From positions 1 to 20,339 of the forward strand of contig CAYYKK010000115.1 of assembly GCA_964467935.1 (NCBI GenBank): a stretch of 20,339 nt of DNA, given 5' to 3'. The stretch's first letter is position 1. Each line of letters begins with the position of its first letter. Shown here piece by piece: positions 1-7,245 of the stretch. The notes below the pieces were generated by a model, which was not told the DNA's origin, searched no databases, and saw only the letters and a program-made list of their open reading frames with translations. Source of the stretch: CAYYKK01 sp964467935 (lineage in GTDB: Bacteria > Myxococcota_A > Polyangia > Polyangiales > Polyangiaceae). The translations under genes were made by a program, and so were the position numbers.

Positions 1-2319
1 TTCACGAACGTGTGCCGTCCGGGCGGCGAGCGGCGACGCCACAAGGCCGAGCACGACGCCGCCGAGGCGTGTCGACCGCGGGCAGCCATGTGGATCCGCA
101 TCGACGCGGCGCCGTCGAAGCCAGCCTCGAAGCCCGCCCCGAAGAGCGCATCGAACCAGCACGCGAACGACGACGCCGCGGCGGCGAAGGGCGGCGACGA
201 GCCGACGCTGCGCGCGACGTTCGTGCAAGGCGGCGCACGCGATCTCGGAGCGAACGCCTTTTCGCCGGTGGTCGGCGCCGAGGGCAAGCTCTACTTCCTC
301 GGTCGACGCAAGAAGGACGATCGCCCGGCGATCTTCCTCTCCACCGACGGCGGCCGCTCGTACGAGTCGCGCGCGCTCGAAGCGCCCGCTGCGGAGCCGA
401 GCCCGATCGACGACGGCACCGGCGAGCAGCCCGAGGTCTCCTACGGCAACCTGGACTTCTCGGGCGACGGCACGCGCCTCACCATCGACGACAGCGGAAC
501 GCTCGGTCTCGCGTGCGATTCGTCGGGCGGCTACGTGTGGGTGAACGCGGACGCCGACGGGCGCGTCACGACGGTGAGCCCGGGCCCCGAGCAGGGCGCG
601 TCGGTCGGTGGTTGGGGGCGCAGGGTCGTGTCGATCGGCTACGGCGCGACCGACGGCGTCGTTCGCGCGTGGGAGTCGAACGACGGCGGGCAGAGCTTCA
701 ACGAGATCACGACGACGGCCGCGGTGGGGAACTTCTTCAACGGCGACACGCTCATGGCCTGCGACGCCGGCGGATGCCTCCTCGGCGAGACGCTCGCGCG
801 CGTCGGCTGGGAAGGGCAGGTCGAGACGTCGATCAACATGGCCGAGGACTTCCCGCCGCCCATGGAACCGCGCCTGCGTCCGACGCTCGCGTGCGAGCTG
901 TCGCCGAAGAGCAAGTGGACGGCCGTGAAGAACCTCACGGTGGGCCCGTCGATCTACCCGAAGCTCTCCGACCTCATGCGCGGGGCGAGCGCGTGGTCGC
1001 TCATGACGCGCGATCCCGCGTCGCTCGAGATCGACGTGACCAGCGCGACGCTGCCGGAGCACGCGAGCGACGCGGCGGAGGTCCGCACGCGGGTCCTCTT
1101 GACGGGCTCGACCGGCACGCGCGGCCGCGTCGCCACCCTCGCGAAGCCGCAAGCCGAGGGCTTCGTGGCCGCGAAGGTCGTGGTTCCCGAGAGCAAGGGC
1201 CGCCTCGACGCGGGCAAGCCCGTCGATCAGCTCGAGGTCGGCTGGGTCAACTTCTACACGGGCACGTTCGGCCGACGCACGCTGAACGACGCGGGGACGT
1301 GGACGCCGAGCCTCGCCTCGGGCACGTCGTTGACGCCCGCGCTGCTCACGGTGACGGGGCCGGGGGTCGTCTTCCGCGCCGGCCCCGCACCGAAGAGCGT
1401 GTTCTTCGACGGCGGCTCGAAGTCGACGACGTTCGACTACCCCGACTGGAGCGCCCTCGGCCTGACCGGGCCGGTCTCGTCGGATGCGGCGCTGGTCGGA
1501 GGTCAGATCTTCGCCGCCGGCTTCATCGATCGCTCCCCGACCGCGAACATCTTCGCCATCGCCCACAAGCCCCCCGGCGCGAGCGCGTTCGAGGCCGAGG
1601 CCGTCACGTACGCGCTCGGCAGCGCCGACGTCGACTGGGTCTACCTGGGCTCACGCAACGGCGTCAGCGCCCTGAGCACGAACCTCGATCAGGACACCGG
1701 CGAAGCCTGGGCGAGCATCGTCGAGCCCGACGGCTCGCTCGGCGAGCGCATCCCCGTCCCGACCCTCCGCGACGTCGGAGATCGTCCCCGCCCCTGCTCG
1801 GCGGACGACAAGAAGACGACGCCGCGCACCGTCGCCGCGGCGTTCTCCCGGCGGGGGTACATGCTGTTCCGATCCGGCCGACAACCGATCCAGGTCACCG
1901 AGGGCGCCGCGAGCCCCAAGTCGCTCGTCGCTGCGGAGCCGACCTGGTACCTCAGCGACGGCGCGATCCTGTACGGCACGCCGAAGGATCCCTGTCTCGC
2001 CGGGGTTCGAGGCTCGGCGGTGAAGCACGGGAGCGTCGTCGTGATCGCCGGAGATCTCGAGCACGCGTGGATGTTCCGCCCGGCGACGATGGCCGCCGTG
2101 ACCGTCCCGTCCTGCTACTGCAACCCCGACGATCCACTCTGTCAGTGCGCCGACCCGGATCTCGTCGTCGACCCGCAGACGAGCAAGCCCACGCACGGCA
2201 AGGTCCCCGTCGCGAGCGTGGAGTACCGCGCGATGACCTGCAAGCTGAAGCCCGAGCTCGTCCCGCCCTACGAGGTCACCTCGAACGCGCTCGTGCGGAG
2301 CCCCGAAGACGCGCAATGA
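1..2319 (+). CDS. Asp-box (BNR-like) repeat protein, 5' end outside window
   Basis: The reading frame is open from the first base and ends with TGA at 2317-2319, so the true start is probably to the left. In-frame GTG at 10 and ATG at 88 are possible starts but have no clear ribosome binding site. Numbering from GTG 10 (769 residues), an Ala/Pro/Lys-rich linker lies at about 33-62. Two Asp-box motifs follow, STDGGRSY near 111 and SNDGGQSF near 223. These are typical of beta-propeller proteins such as sialidase-like or photosystem-assembly-like folds. No complete sialidase active site was recognised, so enzyme activity is not claimed. Near the C-terminus is a Cys-rich patch (CYCNPDDPLCQCADPD), perhaps disulfide-bonded or metal-binding. 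Location is likely cell envelope or secreted, but the signal peptide would lie outside the window. The next gene, pssA, has its own putative promoter, so a functional link to it is doubtful. Coding is well supported; function is unknown. Confidence 0.75.
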   Translation, partial: FTNVCRPGGERRRHKAEHDAAEACRPRAAMWIRIDAAPSKPASKPAPKSASNQHANDDAAAAKGGDEPTLRATFVQGGARDLGANAFSPVVGAEGKLYFLGRRKKDDRPAIFLSTDGGRSYESRALEAPAAEPSPIDDGTGEQPEVSYGNLDFSGDGTRLTIDDSGTLGLACDSSGGYVWVNADADGRVTTVSPGPEQGASVGGWGRRVVSIGYGATDGVVRAWESNDGGQSFNEITTTAAVGNFFNGDTLMACDAGGCLLGETLARVGWEGQVETSINMAEDFPPPMEPRLRPTLACELSPKSKWTAVKNLTVGPSIYPKLSDLMRGASAWSLMTRDPASLEIDVTSATLPEHASDAAEVRTRVLLTGSTGTRGRVATLAKPQAEGFVAAKVVVPESKGRLDAGKPVDQLEVGWVNFYTGTFGRRTLNDAGTWTPSLASGTSLTPALLTVTGPGVVFRAGPAPKSVFFDGGSKSTTFDYPDWSALGLTGPVSSDAALVGGQIFAAGFIDRSPTANIFAIAHKPPGASAFEAEAVTYALGSADVDWVYLGSRNGVSALSTNLDQDTGEAWASIVEPDGSLGERIPVPTLRDVGDRPRPCSADDKKTTPRTVAAAFSRRGYMLFRSGRQPIQVTEGAASPKSLVAAEPTWYLSDGAILYGTPKDPCLAGVRGSAVKHGSVVVIAGDLEHAWMFRPATMAAVTVPSCYCNPDDPLCQCADPDLVVDPQTSKPTHGKVPVASVEYRAMTCKLKPELVPPYEVTSNALVRSPEDAQ

Positions 2320-2369
2320 CGCGCGCGCCCGAGCACGTGACAAATGTTTCTTCATCGCCCCTCCTTTCC

Positions 2370-2399
2370 TTGCGAGGGTGCGGTGTCGCTGGGTAAGCT
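2370..2399 (+). promoter_or_regulatory. putative promoter of pssA
   Basis: In the 101-base gap before pssA, TTGCGA at 2370-2375 lies 18 bases before TAAGCT at 2394-2399, 21 bases ahead of the ATG. The -35 match is 4 of 6 and the -10 match is weak. A similar TAAGCT in a GGGCTAAGCT context sits upstream of the ccsA-hemA genes, which gives slight extra support. The assignment comes from spacing and resemblance only. Confidence 0.35.
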
Positions 2400-2420
2400 G
2401 CCTACTTTGCGGAGGGGCAG

Positions 2421-3302
2421 ATGCTCAAGAGACCGACAGGATTGCCGGGCCGTCGCCTGAACCTCCGAAAGACCCTCTTCATCCTGCCGAACCTGATCAC
2501 GCTGTCCGCGATCTTCTGCGGCTTCGACTCGATCAGGCTCTCGGCTCAAGCCGACGGCGCGACCGGCGCGGGCGAGGATGATTTCCACCGCGCGGCGCTC
2601 CTCATCGTCTTCTCCATGTTCTTCGACATGATGGACGGCCGCGTCGCGCGCATGACGAAGACGCAGAGCGCGTTCGGCCTCCAGATCGACTCGCTCGCCG
2701 ACATCGTGTCCTTCGGCGTCGCGCCGGCGATGCTCGTGTACGAGTGGTCGCTGAAGCGCCTCGGGGTGCTCGGCCTCGTCATGTCCTTCCTCTTCACGGC
2801 GACCGCCGCGATCCGCCTGGCGCGCTTCAACGTGCTCACCATGGGGAGCGAGGGCAAACCGTCGAAGCCTTCGAAGTACTTCCTCGGCCTCCCGACGCCG
2901 GGCGCGGCGGGCATCCTCGTGTCGATCATCGTCGCGAACCACGCGATGGCCGGCGCCATCGGTCGGCCCGAGTACGTGTGGGCGATCCTGGCGGTCACCG
3001 TCCTGCTCAGCTTCTTGATGGTCTCGAACGTCGAGTTCCGCTCCTTCAAGGACGTGAAGCTGAACCTCCGCACGGCGCTCTTCGTCGCGTTCGCCGTCGG
3101 CTCGAGCGCGGTCATCTCGACGCAGATGAAGCCGGCGTTCGTGCTCGTGTGGCTGCTCGGCTTCTACGTGCTGATGGGCATCTTCGAGACGCTCTGGCGG
3201 CTGCCGGGTCGCATCCGCGAGCGACGGGTCACCGCGACGACCGGCGCGCAGGGCTCGAGCCGCGTCTCCTCCCCGCCGACGCCCCCGGGTGACCCGGGCT
3301 GA
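2421..3302 (+). CDS. pssA: CDP-diacylglycerol--serine O-phosphatidyltransferase
   Basis: This membrane enzyme joins CDP-diacylglycerol and L-serine to make phosphatidylserine, the precursor of phosphatidylethanolamine. The 293-residue protein carries the full CDP-alcohol phosphotransferase signature: DMMDGRVAR at 69-77, then G86, D90 and D94, which supply the metal-binding and catalytic aspartates. Around it are several hydrophobic stretches, starting with LFILPNLITLSAIFCGF near 19-35, a typical start for this family. The last 35 or so residues form a basic, Pro/Ser-rich cytoplasmic-looking tail. The start is ATG 2421, preceded by GGAGGGG at 2411-2417. No phosphatidylserine decarboxylase gene, the usual partner, is visible in this window. 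The serine synthase branch is favoured over PgsA by the N-terminal sequence and the gene length; a related CDP-alcohol transferase is the only serious alternative. Confidence 0.93.
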   Translation: MLKRPTGLPGRRLNLRKTLFILPNLITLSAIFCGFDSIRLSAQADGATGAGEDDFHRAALLIVFSMFFDMMDGRVARMTKTQSAFGLQIDSLADIVSFGVAPAMLVYEWSLKRLGVLGLVMSFLFTATAAIRLARFNVLTMGSEGKPSKPSKYFLGLPTPGAAGILVSIIVANHAMAGAIGRPEYVWAILAVTVLLSFLMVSNVEFRSFKDVKLNLRTALFVAFAVGSSAVISTQMKPAFVLVWLLGFYVLMGIFETLWRLPGRIRERRVTATTGAQGSSRVSSPPTPPGDPG

Positions 3303-3337
3303 GCGCCCCACCGACCGCGCAACCGGAACGGAGCCAC

Positions 3338-3736
3338 ATGCGAAACCGAGTGTTCTTCCCCCAGAGCGCCCTCGACGAGTGGGTCGCCGAAGATCGCGTC
3401 GACATGGCGTCCGACGAGCTGACGATCCGCGCCGAGGGCCGCAAGTACCGGATCGTGGAGGCGGTGCGCATCCTCCGCGAGGTCACCGAGACGGGTGACC
3501 CGAACGAGCTCATCGGCAAGGTGAAGTCGAAGGCCTTCCTCGCCGAGCTCGGCGCGGAGATCCTCGAGGGCTCGATGATCATCGGCGAGAACGCGTACGA
3601 CGTCGTCCCGGGGTTCGCGGGCGCGCCGATCGGCTCGTTCCTCGAGCACCGACAGAGCCGTCCAGACATCGCTCACCAGCAGGCCATGACGAGCGACGAA
3701 GAGCTCCTCGCGGCGTTCCTGTCGCAACCGATGTAG
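3338..3736 (+). CDS. conserved-looking protein of unknown function (132 aa)
   Basis: I do not recognise this family. The protein is small, soluble-looking and acidic, with no signal peptide or membrane segment. It opens MRNRVFFPQSALDEWV and has a mixed alpha/beta pattern: a short strand-like segment, ELTIRAEGRKYRIVEAVRIL, then a helical stretch ending in KAFLAELGAEILEGSMIIG. The C-terminal part has a helical DEELLAAFLSQ tail. The layout resembles small regulator or PilZ-adaptor-like proteins of myxobacteria, but no diagnostic motif supports a name. The start is ATG 3338, with GGAG at 3330-3333 as a ribosome binding site. It lies 35 bases after pssA on the same strand and could be co-transcribed with it. 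Coding is supported by third-position GC bias and by clean start and stop signals. Confidence 0.75.
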   Translation: MRNRVFFPQSALDEWVAEDRVDMASDELTIRAEGRKYRIVEAVRILREVTETGDPNELIGKVKSKAFLAELGAEILEGSMIIGENAYDVVPGFAGAPIGSFLEHRQSRPDIAHQQAMTSDEELLAAFLSQPM

Positions 3737-3780
3737 CCCGCCGCGCCTCGTCCGAGCCGCCTCCGGGGACGCCTCCGCGC

Positions 3781-3807
3781 CGGCGTGGGCCGATTGGAGG
3801 CCCGCCG
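3781..3807 (+). terminator. imperfect GC-rich hairpin downstream of the 132-aa gene
   Basis: CGGC, a two-base bulge, GGGCC, a seven-base loop GATTGGA, then GGCCC and GCCG form a nine-pair stem about 45 bases after the stop codon. No T-run follows, so it may be a weak or factor-assisted terminator, or chance pairing in GC-rich DNA. Confidence 0.25.
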
Positions 3808-3820
3808 ACGAAAGCTGGGC

Positions 3821-3826
3821 TAAGCT
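3821..3826 (+). promoter_or_regulatory. putative -10 element upstream of ccsA-hemA-hemC
   Basis: TAAGCT in the context GGGCTAAGCTCCC lies 33 bases before the ccsA ATG. The same hexamer precedes pssA. The nearest -35-like sequence, TTGGAG at 3794-3799, is 21 bases away, which is longer than ideal. If real, it would start the leader near 3833 and drive the three tetrapyrrole genes. Confidence 0.25.
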
Positions 3827-3859
3827 CCCGTCGTCCTCCGCGCGCCGTGGGCGCACCTC

Positions 3860-4909
3860 ATGACTCGCTTCGATCCGCCTCACCCCTTCCTGCTCGCCGA
3901 CGTGGTCGAACCGCGCGTGGGCGCGACCGCCCTCTCCACCGCGGCGCTCGTGGTCGGTCTGGCCCTCTACGCGGCCGCCTCGCTGCTGTTCTTCCTCGAG
4001 GTCGCCAAGGCCGGCGTCTCGCAGCGGGCCTCGCTCGCCGGCAAGGAGCCGCGGGTAGGCCGCACCCCGAGCCTACCGAGCCCCTCGAGCATCCCGGCGA
4101 GCGCGAGCGCTCCCCGCGCGCCCCTCCTCCTCGCGGCGGGGGCCCTCGCGCACTTCGGCTACATCACCAACGCGAGCTTCGTCGCGCACGTGTGCCCGAT
4201 CGACTCCGTGCACTTCATGCTTTCGATCACGGCGATCCTCGCGAGCTTCGGTTACCTCGCCGCGCGCGCGATCCTCGGGCGAAAGCGCGGCACGACCAAG
4301 CGCTCCAACCTGGACGCGCTCGGGCTCCTCATCGCGCCCCTCGGGCTGGCCTTCCTCCTCGGCACGTACTTCCTCGGCCGTCCGGTGGGCGATCACGATC
4401 AAGGTCGCGCGTTCGGCCCGGTGTTCATGGTGCTCCACGTGCTCGTGAACCTCGTCGGCGTCGCGCTCTTCGTGTTGGCAGGTGCAGCTGCAACTCTGTA
4501 TCTGGTACAAGAAAAACGACTGAAGCAGAAGCGCCTCGCGAAGCTCGGCAACCTCCCCCCGCTCGACACGCTCGACAGGGCCGTGCACCGCTTCCTCATC
4601 GCCGGCTTCCCGTTCCTCACCGTCGGCATCGTCTCGGGGACCTTCTGGGCGCACCAGCTCGAGTTCGGCAGCCCGAGCGAGGTGATGCGCATCGTCTTCG
4701 GCTACGCCACCTGGCTCGCGTTCGCGCTCGTGCTGCTCCTGCGAGCGGCGGCGGGGTGGCGCGGTCGGCGCTCGGCGTACGGCACGATCGTCGGCCTCTG
4801 CTGCACGATGGTCGTGCTGACGATCTACCTCACCCGACCGGATCCTCCCCCCGCGAGACAAGGCGCGGCGCCGCGCGCTTTGCACGTCACGACGACGGAG
4901 GCGAGCTGA
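3860..4909 (+). CDS. ccsA: cytochrome c assembly / HemX-type membrane protein
   Basis: The 349-residue protein is mostly transmembrane (about eight hydrophobic segments) and belongs by appearance to the CcsA/CcmC/HemX family, which binds or moves haem during cytochrome c maturation. Conserved-type histidines occur in LAHFGYITN, HVCPIDSVHF and VLHVLVNLVG. The family's tryptophan-rich WWD region, usually ending in DPKE, is here GTFWAHQLEFGSPSEVM, with SPSE in that place. It then resumes the common ending GWRGRRSAYGTIVG. This divergence, and the position two bases upstream of hemA, favours a HemX-like role (in Bacillus, HemX affects the amount of glutamyl-tRNA reductase) over a standard cytochrome c synthase subunit. 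The start at ATG 3860 lacks a clear Shine-Dalgarno sequence. A Pro/Ser-rich loop lies at about 65-90. Family assignment is firm; the exact role is open. Confidence 0.8.
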   Translation: MTRFDPPHPFLLADVVEPRVGATALSTAALVVGLALYAAASLLFFLEVAKAGVSQRASLAGKEPRVGRTPSLPSPSSIPASASAPRAPLLLAAGALAHFGYITNASFVAHVCPIDSVHFMLSITAILASFGYLAARAILGRKRGTTKRSNLDALGLLIAPLGLAFLLGTYFLGRPVGDHDQGRAFGPVFMVLHVLVNLVGVALFVLAGAAATLYLVQEKRLKQKRLAKLGNLPPLDTLDRAVHRFLIAGFPFLTVGIVSGTFWAHQLEFGSPSEVMRIVFGYATWLAFALVLLLRAAAGWRGRRSAYGTIVGLCCTMVVLTIYLTRPDPPPARQGAAPRALHVTTTEAS

Positions 4910-4911
4910 GC

Positions 4912-6309
4912 ATGCTGGTCTGCGTCGGGATCTCGCACAAGAACACGCCCATCGAGGTGCGCGAGCAGCTCGCCATCGGCGACGCGGAGGTGCCGCAGGT
5001 GATCGGCGAGCTCCTGTCGCACGACCTCATCGCGGAGACCGCCGTCCTCTCCACCTGCAACCGCGTCGAGGTGTACGCCGCGCTGCCCCGCGGGATCACG
5101 CCCGACGAGACCCACTTCGAGCGAGTCGCCGACGCGGTCGTCGCGGTGCTCGCCGCGCGCGGCGGTCCCACCGTGAAGAAGAGCCTTCAGCGCGCGACGG
5201 GCCGCGACGCCGTGACCCACCTCTTCCGCGTCGCGAGCTCCCTCGACTCGCTCGTCGTCGGCGAGCCGCAGATCCTCGGCCAGCTGAAGGGCGCCATCGC
5301 GCTCGCGACGGAGCATCGCGCGGTCGGCCCCGTCCTCAACAAGGCGCTTCGCCGAGCGTTGCACGTGGGCAAGCGTGTGCGCACCGAGACGCAGATCGGC
5401 GCGGGCCAGGTCAGCGTGTCGAGCGTCGCGGTCGAGCTCGCGTGCCAGATCTTCGGCGACCTCACGGACCGCAGCGCGCTCCTGGTCGGCGCCGGCGAGA
5501 TGGCCGAGAGCGCCGCCAAGCTCCTCGTGAAGGAGGGCGCGCGACTCTCGATCATCAACCGCAGCCGCGAGCGCGCGCAGCGGCTCGCGGAGGAGGTCGG
5601 CGGAGAGCCGCGTGACTGGGCTTCGCTCGGCAGGTGCCTCGTCGACGCGGACATCGTCGTGACCTCGACGTCGAGCCCGACGCACGTGATCACCGAGGAG
5701 GCGATGCGCGCAGCGCGCAAGGCGCGCCGGGGACGGAACATCTTCTTCATCGACATCGCCGTCCCGCGCGACGTCGACCCGAAGGTGAACGACCTCGACG
5801 GCGTGTACCTCTACGACATCGACGACCTCTCGCAGATCGTCAGCGAGTCGCTCGCGGGCAGAGCCGCCGAGGCCGAGCGCGCGGAGCGCATCGTCGCGAC
5901 CGAGGTCGTCGCCTTCGAGGGCTGGCGGGCCGAGCAGACGATGACACCGGCCATCGTGGGGCTCCGCGCGCGGACGCGGGCCGTGCTCTCGGCCGAGGTG
6001 GAGCGCAGCCTCTCGGGCAAGCTCAAGCACCTCTCCCCCGCCGACCGCGAGGCCCTCGCCATCATGGTCGACGCCGCGACGAACAAGCTGTGTCACCGCG
6101 CGAGCACGCGCCTGAAGGAGCTCGCGACGGAGCCGCGAGGCGCCGAGTACGTGGAGGCGCTCACGGATCTGTTCGATCTGCCGGCCGTGAACGCGGGGAT
6201 CGAGGACGGCTTCCGTGGCGCGGGGGACGGCGCGGAGGGCGCGCCGGCTGTGGCGCGAGGCGCGCGCCCGGGCGGCGGGACGCGTCGAGCGGAGGACGAC
6301 GGAGAATGA
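4912..6309 (+). CDS. hemA: glutamyl-tRNA reductase
   Basis: GluTR reduces glutamyl-tRNA to glutamate-1-semialdehyde using NADPH, the first committed step of C5-pathway tetrapyrrole synthesis in the cytoplasm. The 465-residue protein starts with the family N-terminus MLVCVGISHKNTPIEVRE. It has the catalytic cysteine C49 in STCNRVEVY, the conserved SLDSLVVGEPQILGQ segment, and an NADPH-binding LLVGAGEMAESAAKLL Rossmann loop. It ends in the helical dimerisation domain (LKHLSPADREALAIMVDA). About 35 extra low-complexity Gly/Ala/Arg residues extend the C-terminus beyond the usual end and look like a disordered tail. ATG 4912 is chosen because homologous sequence begins there, although the frame stays open further upstream. 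It follows ccsA by two bases, so translation is probably coupled. hemC follows after 22 bases. Confidence 0.96.
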   Translation: MLVCVGISHKNTPIEVREQLAIGDAEVPQVIGELLSHDLIAETAVLSTCNRVEVYAALPRGITPDETHFERVADAVVAVLAARGGPTVKKSLQRATGRDAVTHLFRVASSLDSLVVGEPQILGQLKGAIALATEHRAVGPVLNKALRRALHVGKRVRTETQIGAGQVSVSSVAVELACQIFGDLTDRSALLVGAGEMAESAAKLLVKEGARLSIINRSRERAQRLAEEVGGEPRDWASLGRCLVDADIVVTSTSSPTHVITEEAMRAARKARRGRNIFFIDIAVPRDVDPKVNDLDGVYLYDIDDLSQIVSESLAGRAAEAERAERIVATEVVAFEGWRAEQTMTPAIVGLRARTRAVLSAEVERSLSGKLKHLSPADREALAIMVDAATNKLCHRASTRLKELATEPRGAEYVEALTDLFDLPAVNAGIEDGFRGAGDGAEGAPAVARGARPGGGTRRAEDDGE

Positions 6310-6331
6310 TCGAGAGGATGCACGGAGCACG

Positions 6332-7225
6332 ATGAAGCTGACCTACGCCACGCGCCGATCGGCGCTCGCCCTCGCGCAGTCGCGCGCCTTCGTCGCGCGC
6401 GTGCGCGAGCGATCCCCCGGCCTCGAGATCGTCGAGGAGCAGATCGTCACGTCCGGCGACAAGAACCAGGAGGCGCGGCTCCAGGACATCGGCGGCAAGG
6501 GCCTCTTCATCAAGGAGCTCGAGGAGGCCCTCTACGATCGCCGCGCCGACTTCGCGGTCCACTCGATCAAGGACGTCCCCGCCGAGCTCGCCCCGGGGCT
6601 CGTGGTGAGCTGCGTCCCCGAGCGCGAGGATCCGCGCGACGCCCTCGTCACCCGTGCGGGCGGACCGCTCGCCAGCTTGAAGCCCGGCGCCGTCGTCGGG
6701 ACATCGAGCCTCCGCCGCGCCGTCTGCCTCCTCGCGGCGCGGCCCGACCTCAAGATCGAGCCCCTGCGAGGCAACGTGGACACGCGCCTGCGCAAGGTGA
6801 AGGAGGGCGCCTACGACGCGATCGTCCTCGCGCTGGCGGGGCTCAAGCGCCTCGGCCTCGCCGGCGAGGCGACCGAGGTGCTGGAGCCCGAGGTGAGCCT
6901 CCCGGCGATCGGTCAAGGCGCGCTCGGGATCGAGAGCCGCGAGGGGGACGCGGAGATCGCGTCGATCCTCTCGTCCCTCCACCACGCTGAGACGGCGACC
7001 GCCGTCGCCGCCGAGCGAGCGCTCATGGCCGCCGTCGGCGGCAACTGTCGCATGCCCGTCGCAGCGCACGCGGTGAGGCGCGGCGGGGATCTGTGGCTCC
7101 GCGCCCTGCTCGCCGAGGCCGACGGGTCGAACGTGAGGCGCGGAGAGCGCCGCGCACCGTGGCCCGCCAGCGAGGACGAGGCCGCTCGGCTCGGCGCAGA
7201 CCTGGGCGCCGAGCTCAAAGGGTAG
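6332..7225 (+). CDS. hemC: hydroxymethylbilane synthase (porphobilinogen deaminase)
   Basis: HemC condenses four porphobilinogen molecules into hydroxymethylbilane. The 297-residue protein, slightly shorter than most (about 310), contains the main family motifs: ATRRSALALAQS at the N-terminus, GGKGLFIKELEEAL, DFAVHSIKDVP, VGTSSLRRA, the GNVDTRLRK loop, and LPAIGQGALGIE. The dipyrromethane cofactor cysteine is C239 in VGGNCRMP. ATG 6332 matches the family start and has CGGAG at 6323-6327 nearby; the open frame before it is hemA sequence in another frame. It lies 22 bases after hemA, consistent with one operon. No hemD (uroporphyrinogen-III synthase) follows: the next gene is on the other strand, and the hemC stop lies inside a hairpin shared with it. 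The third domain looks trimmed at the very end (DLGAELKG) but keeps the cofactor site. Confidence 0.96.
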   Translation: MKLTYATRRSALALAQSRAFVARVRERSPGLEIVEEQIVTSGDKNQEARLQDIGGKGLFIKELEEALYDRRADFAVHSIKDVPAELAPGLVVSCVPEREDPRDALVTRAGGPLASLKPGAVVGTSSLRRAVCLLAARPDLKIEPLRGNVDTRLRKVKEGAYDAIVLALAGLKRLGLAGEATEVLEPEVSLPAIGQGALGIESREGDAEIASILSSLHHAETATAVAAERALMAAVGGNCRMPVAAHAVRRGGDLWLRALLAEADGSNVRRGERRAPWPASEDEAARLGADLGAELKG

Positions 7226-7245
7226 CGCTGATACGATAGCCTACC
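7221..7245. terminator. hairpin spanning two convergent stop codons
   Basis: GGTAG, a bulged C, then GCT(G) pair across loop ATACGA with (T)AGC and CTACC, giving eight to nine pairs. The left arm includes the TAG stop of hemC (7223-7225). The right arm includes the reverse-strand stop of the lipoprotein gene (7241-7243). On the + strand it is followed by the T-rich AGTTACGTTTAC. It is a good candidate for a bidirectional terminator, seen directly in the sequence but untested. Confidence 0.5.

Noticed and set aside
12..2396. Long + strand open frame overlapping the Asp-box gene
   Set aside because: Its product is extremely Arg-rich with no domain pattern; the Asp-box frame has motifs and balanced composition, so this is a GC-driven shadow.
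3847..4911. Extension of the hemA frame upstream of ATG 4912
   Set aside because: It overlaps ccsA in another frame and shows no GluTR sequence; homology starts at MLVCVGISHKN.
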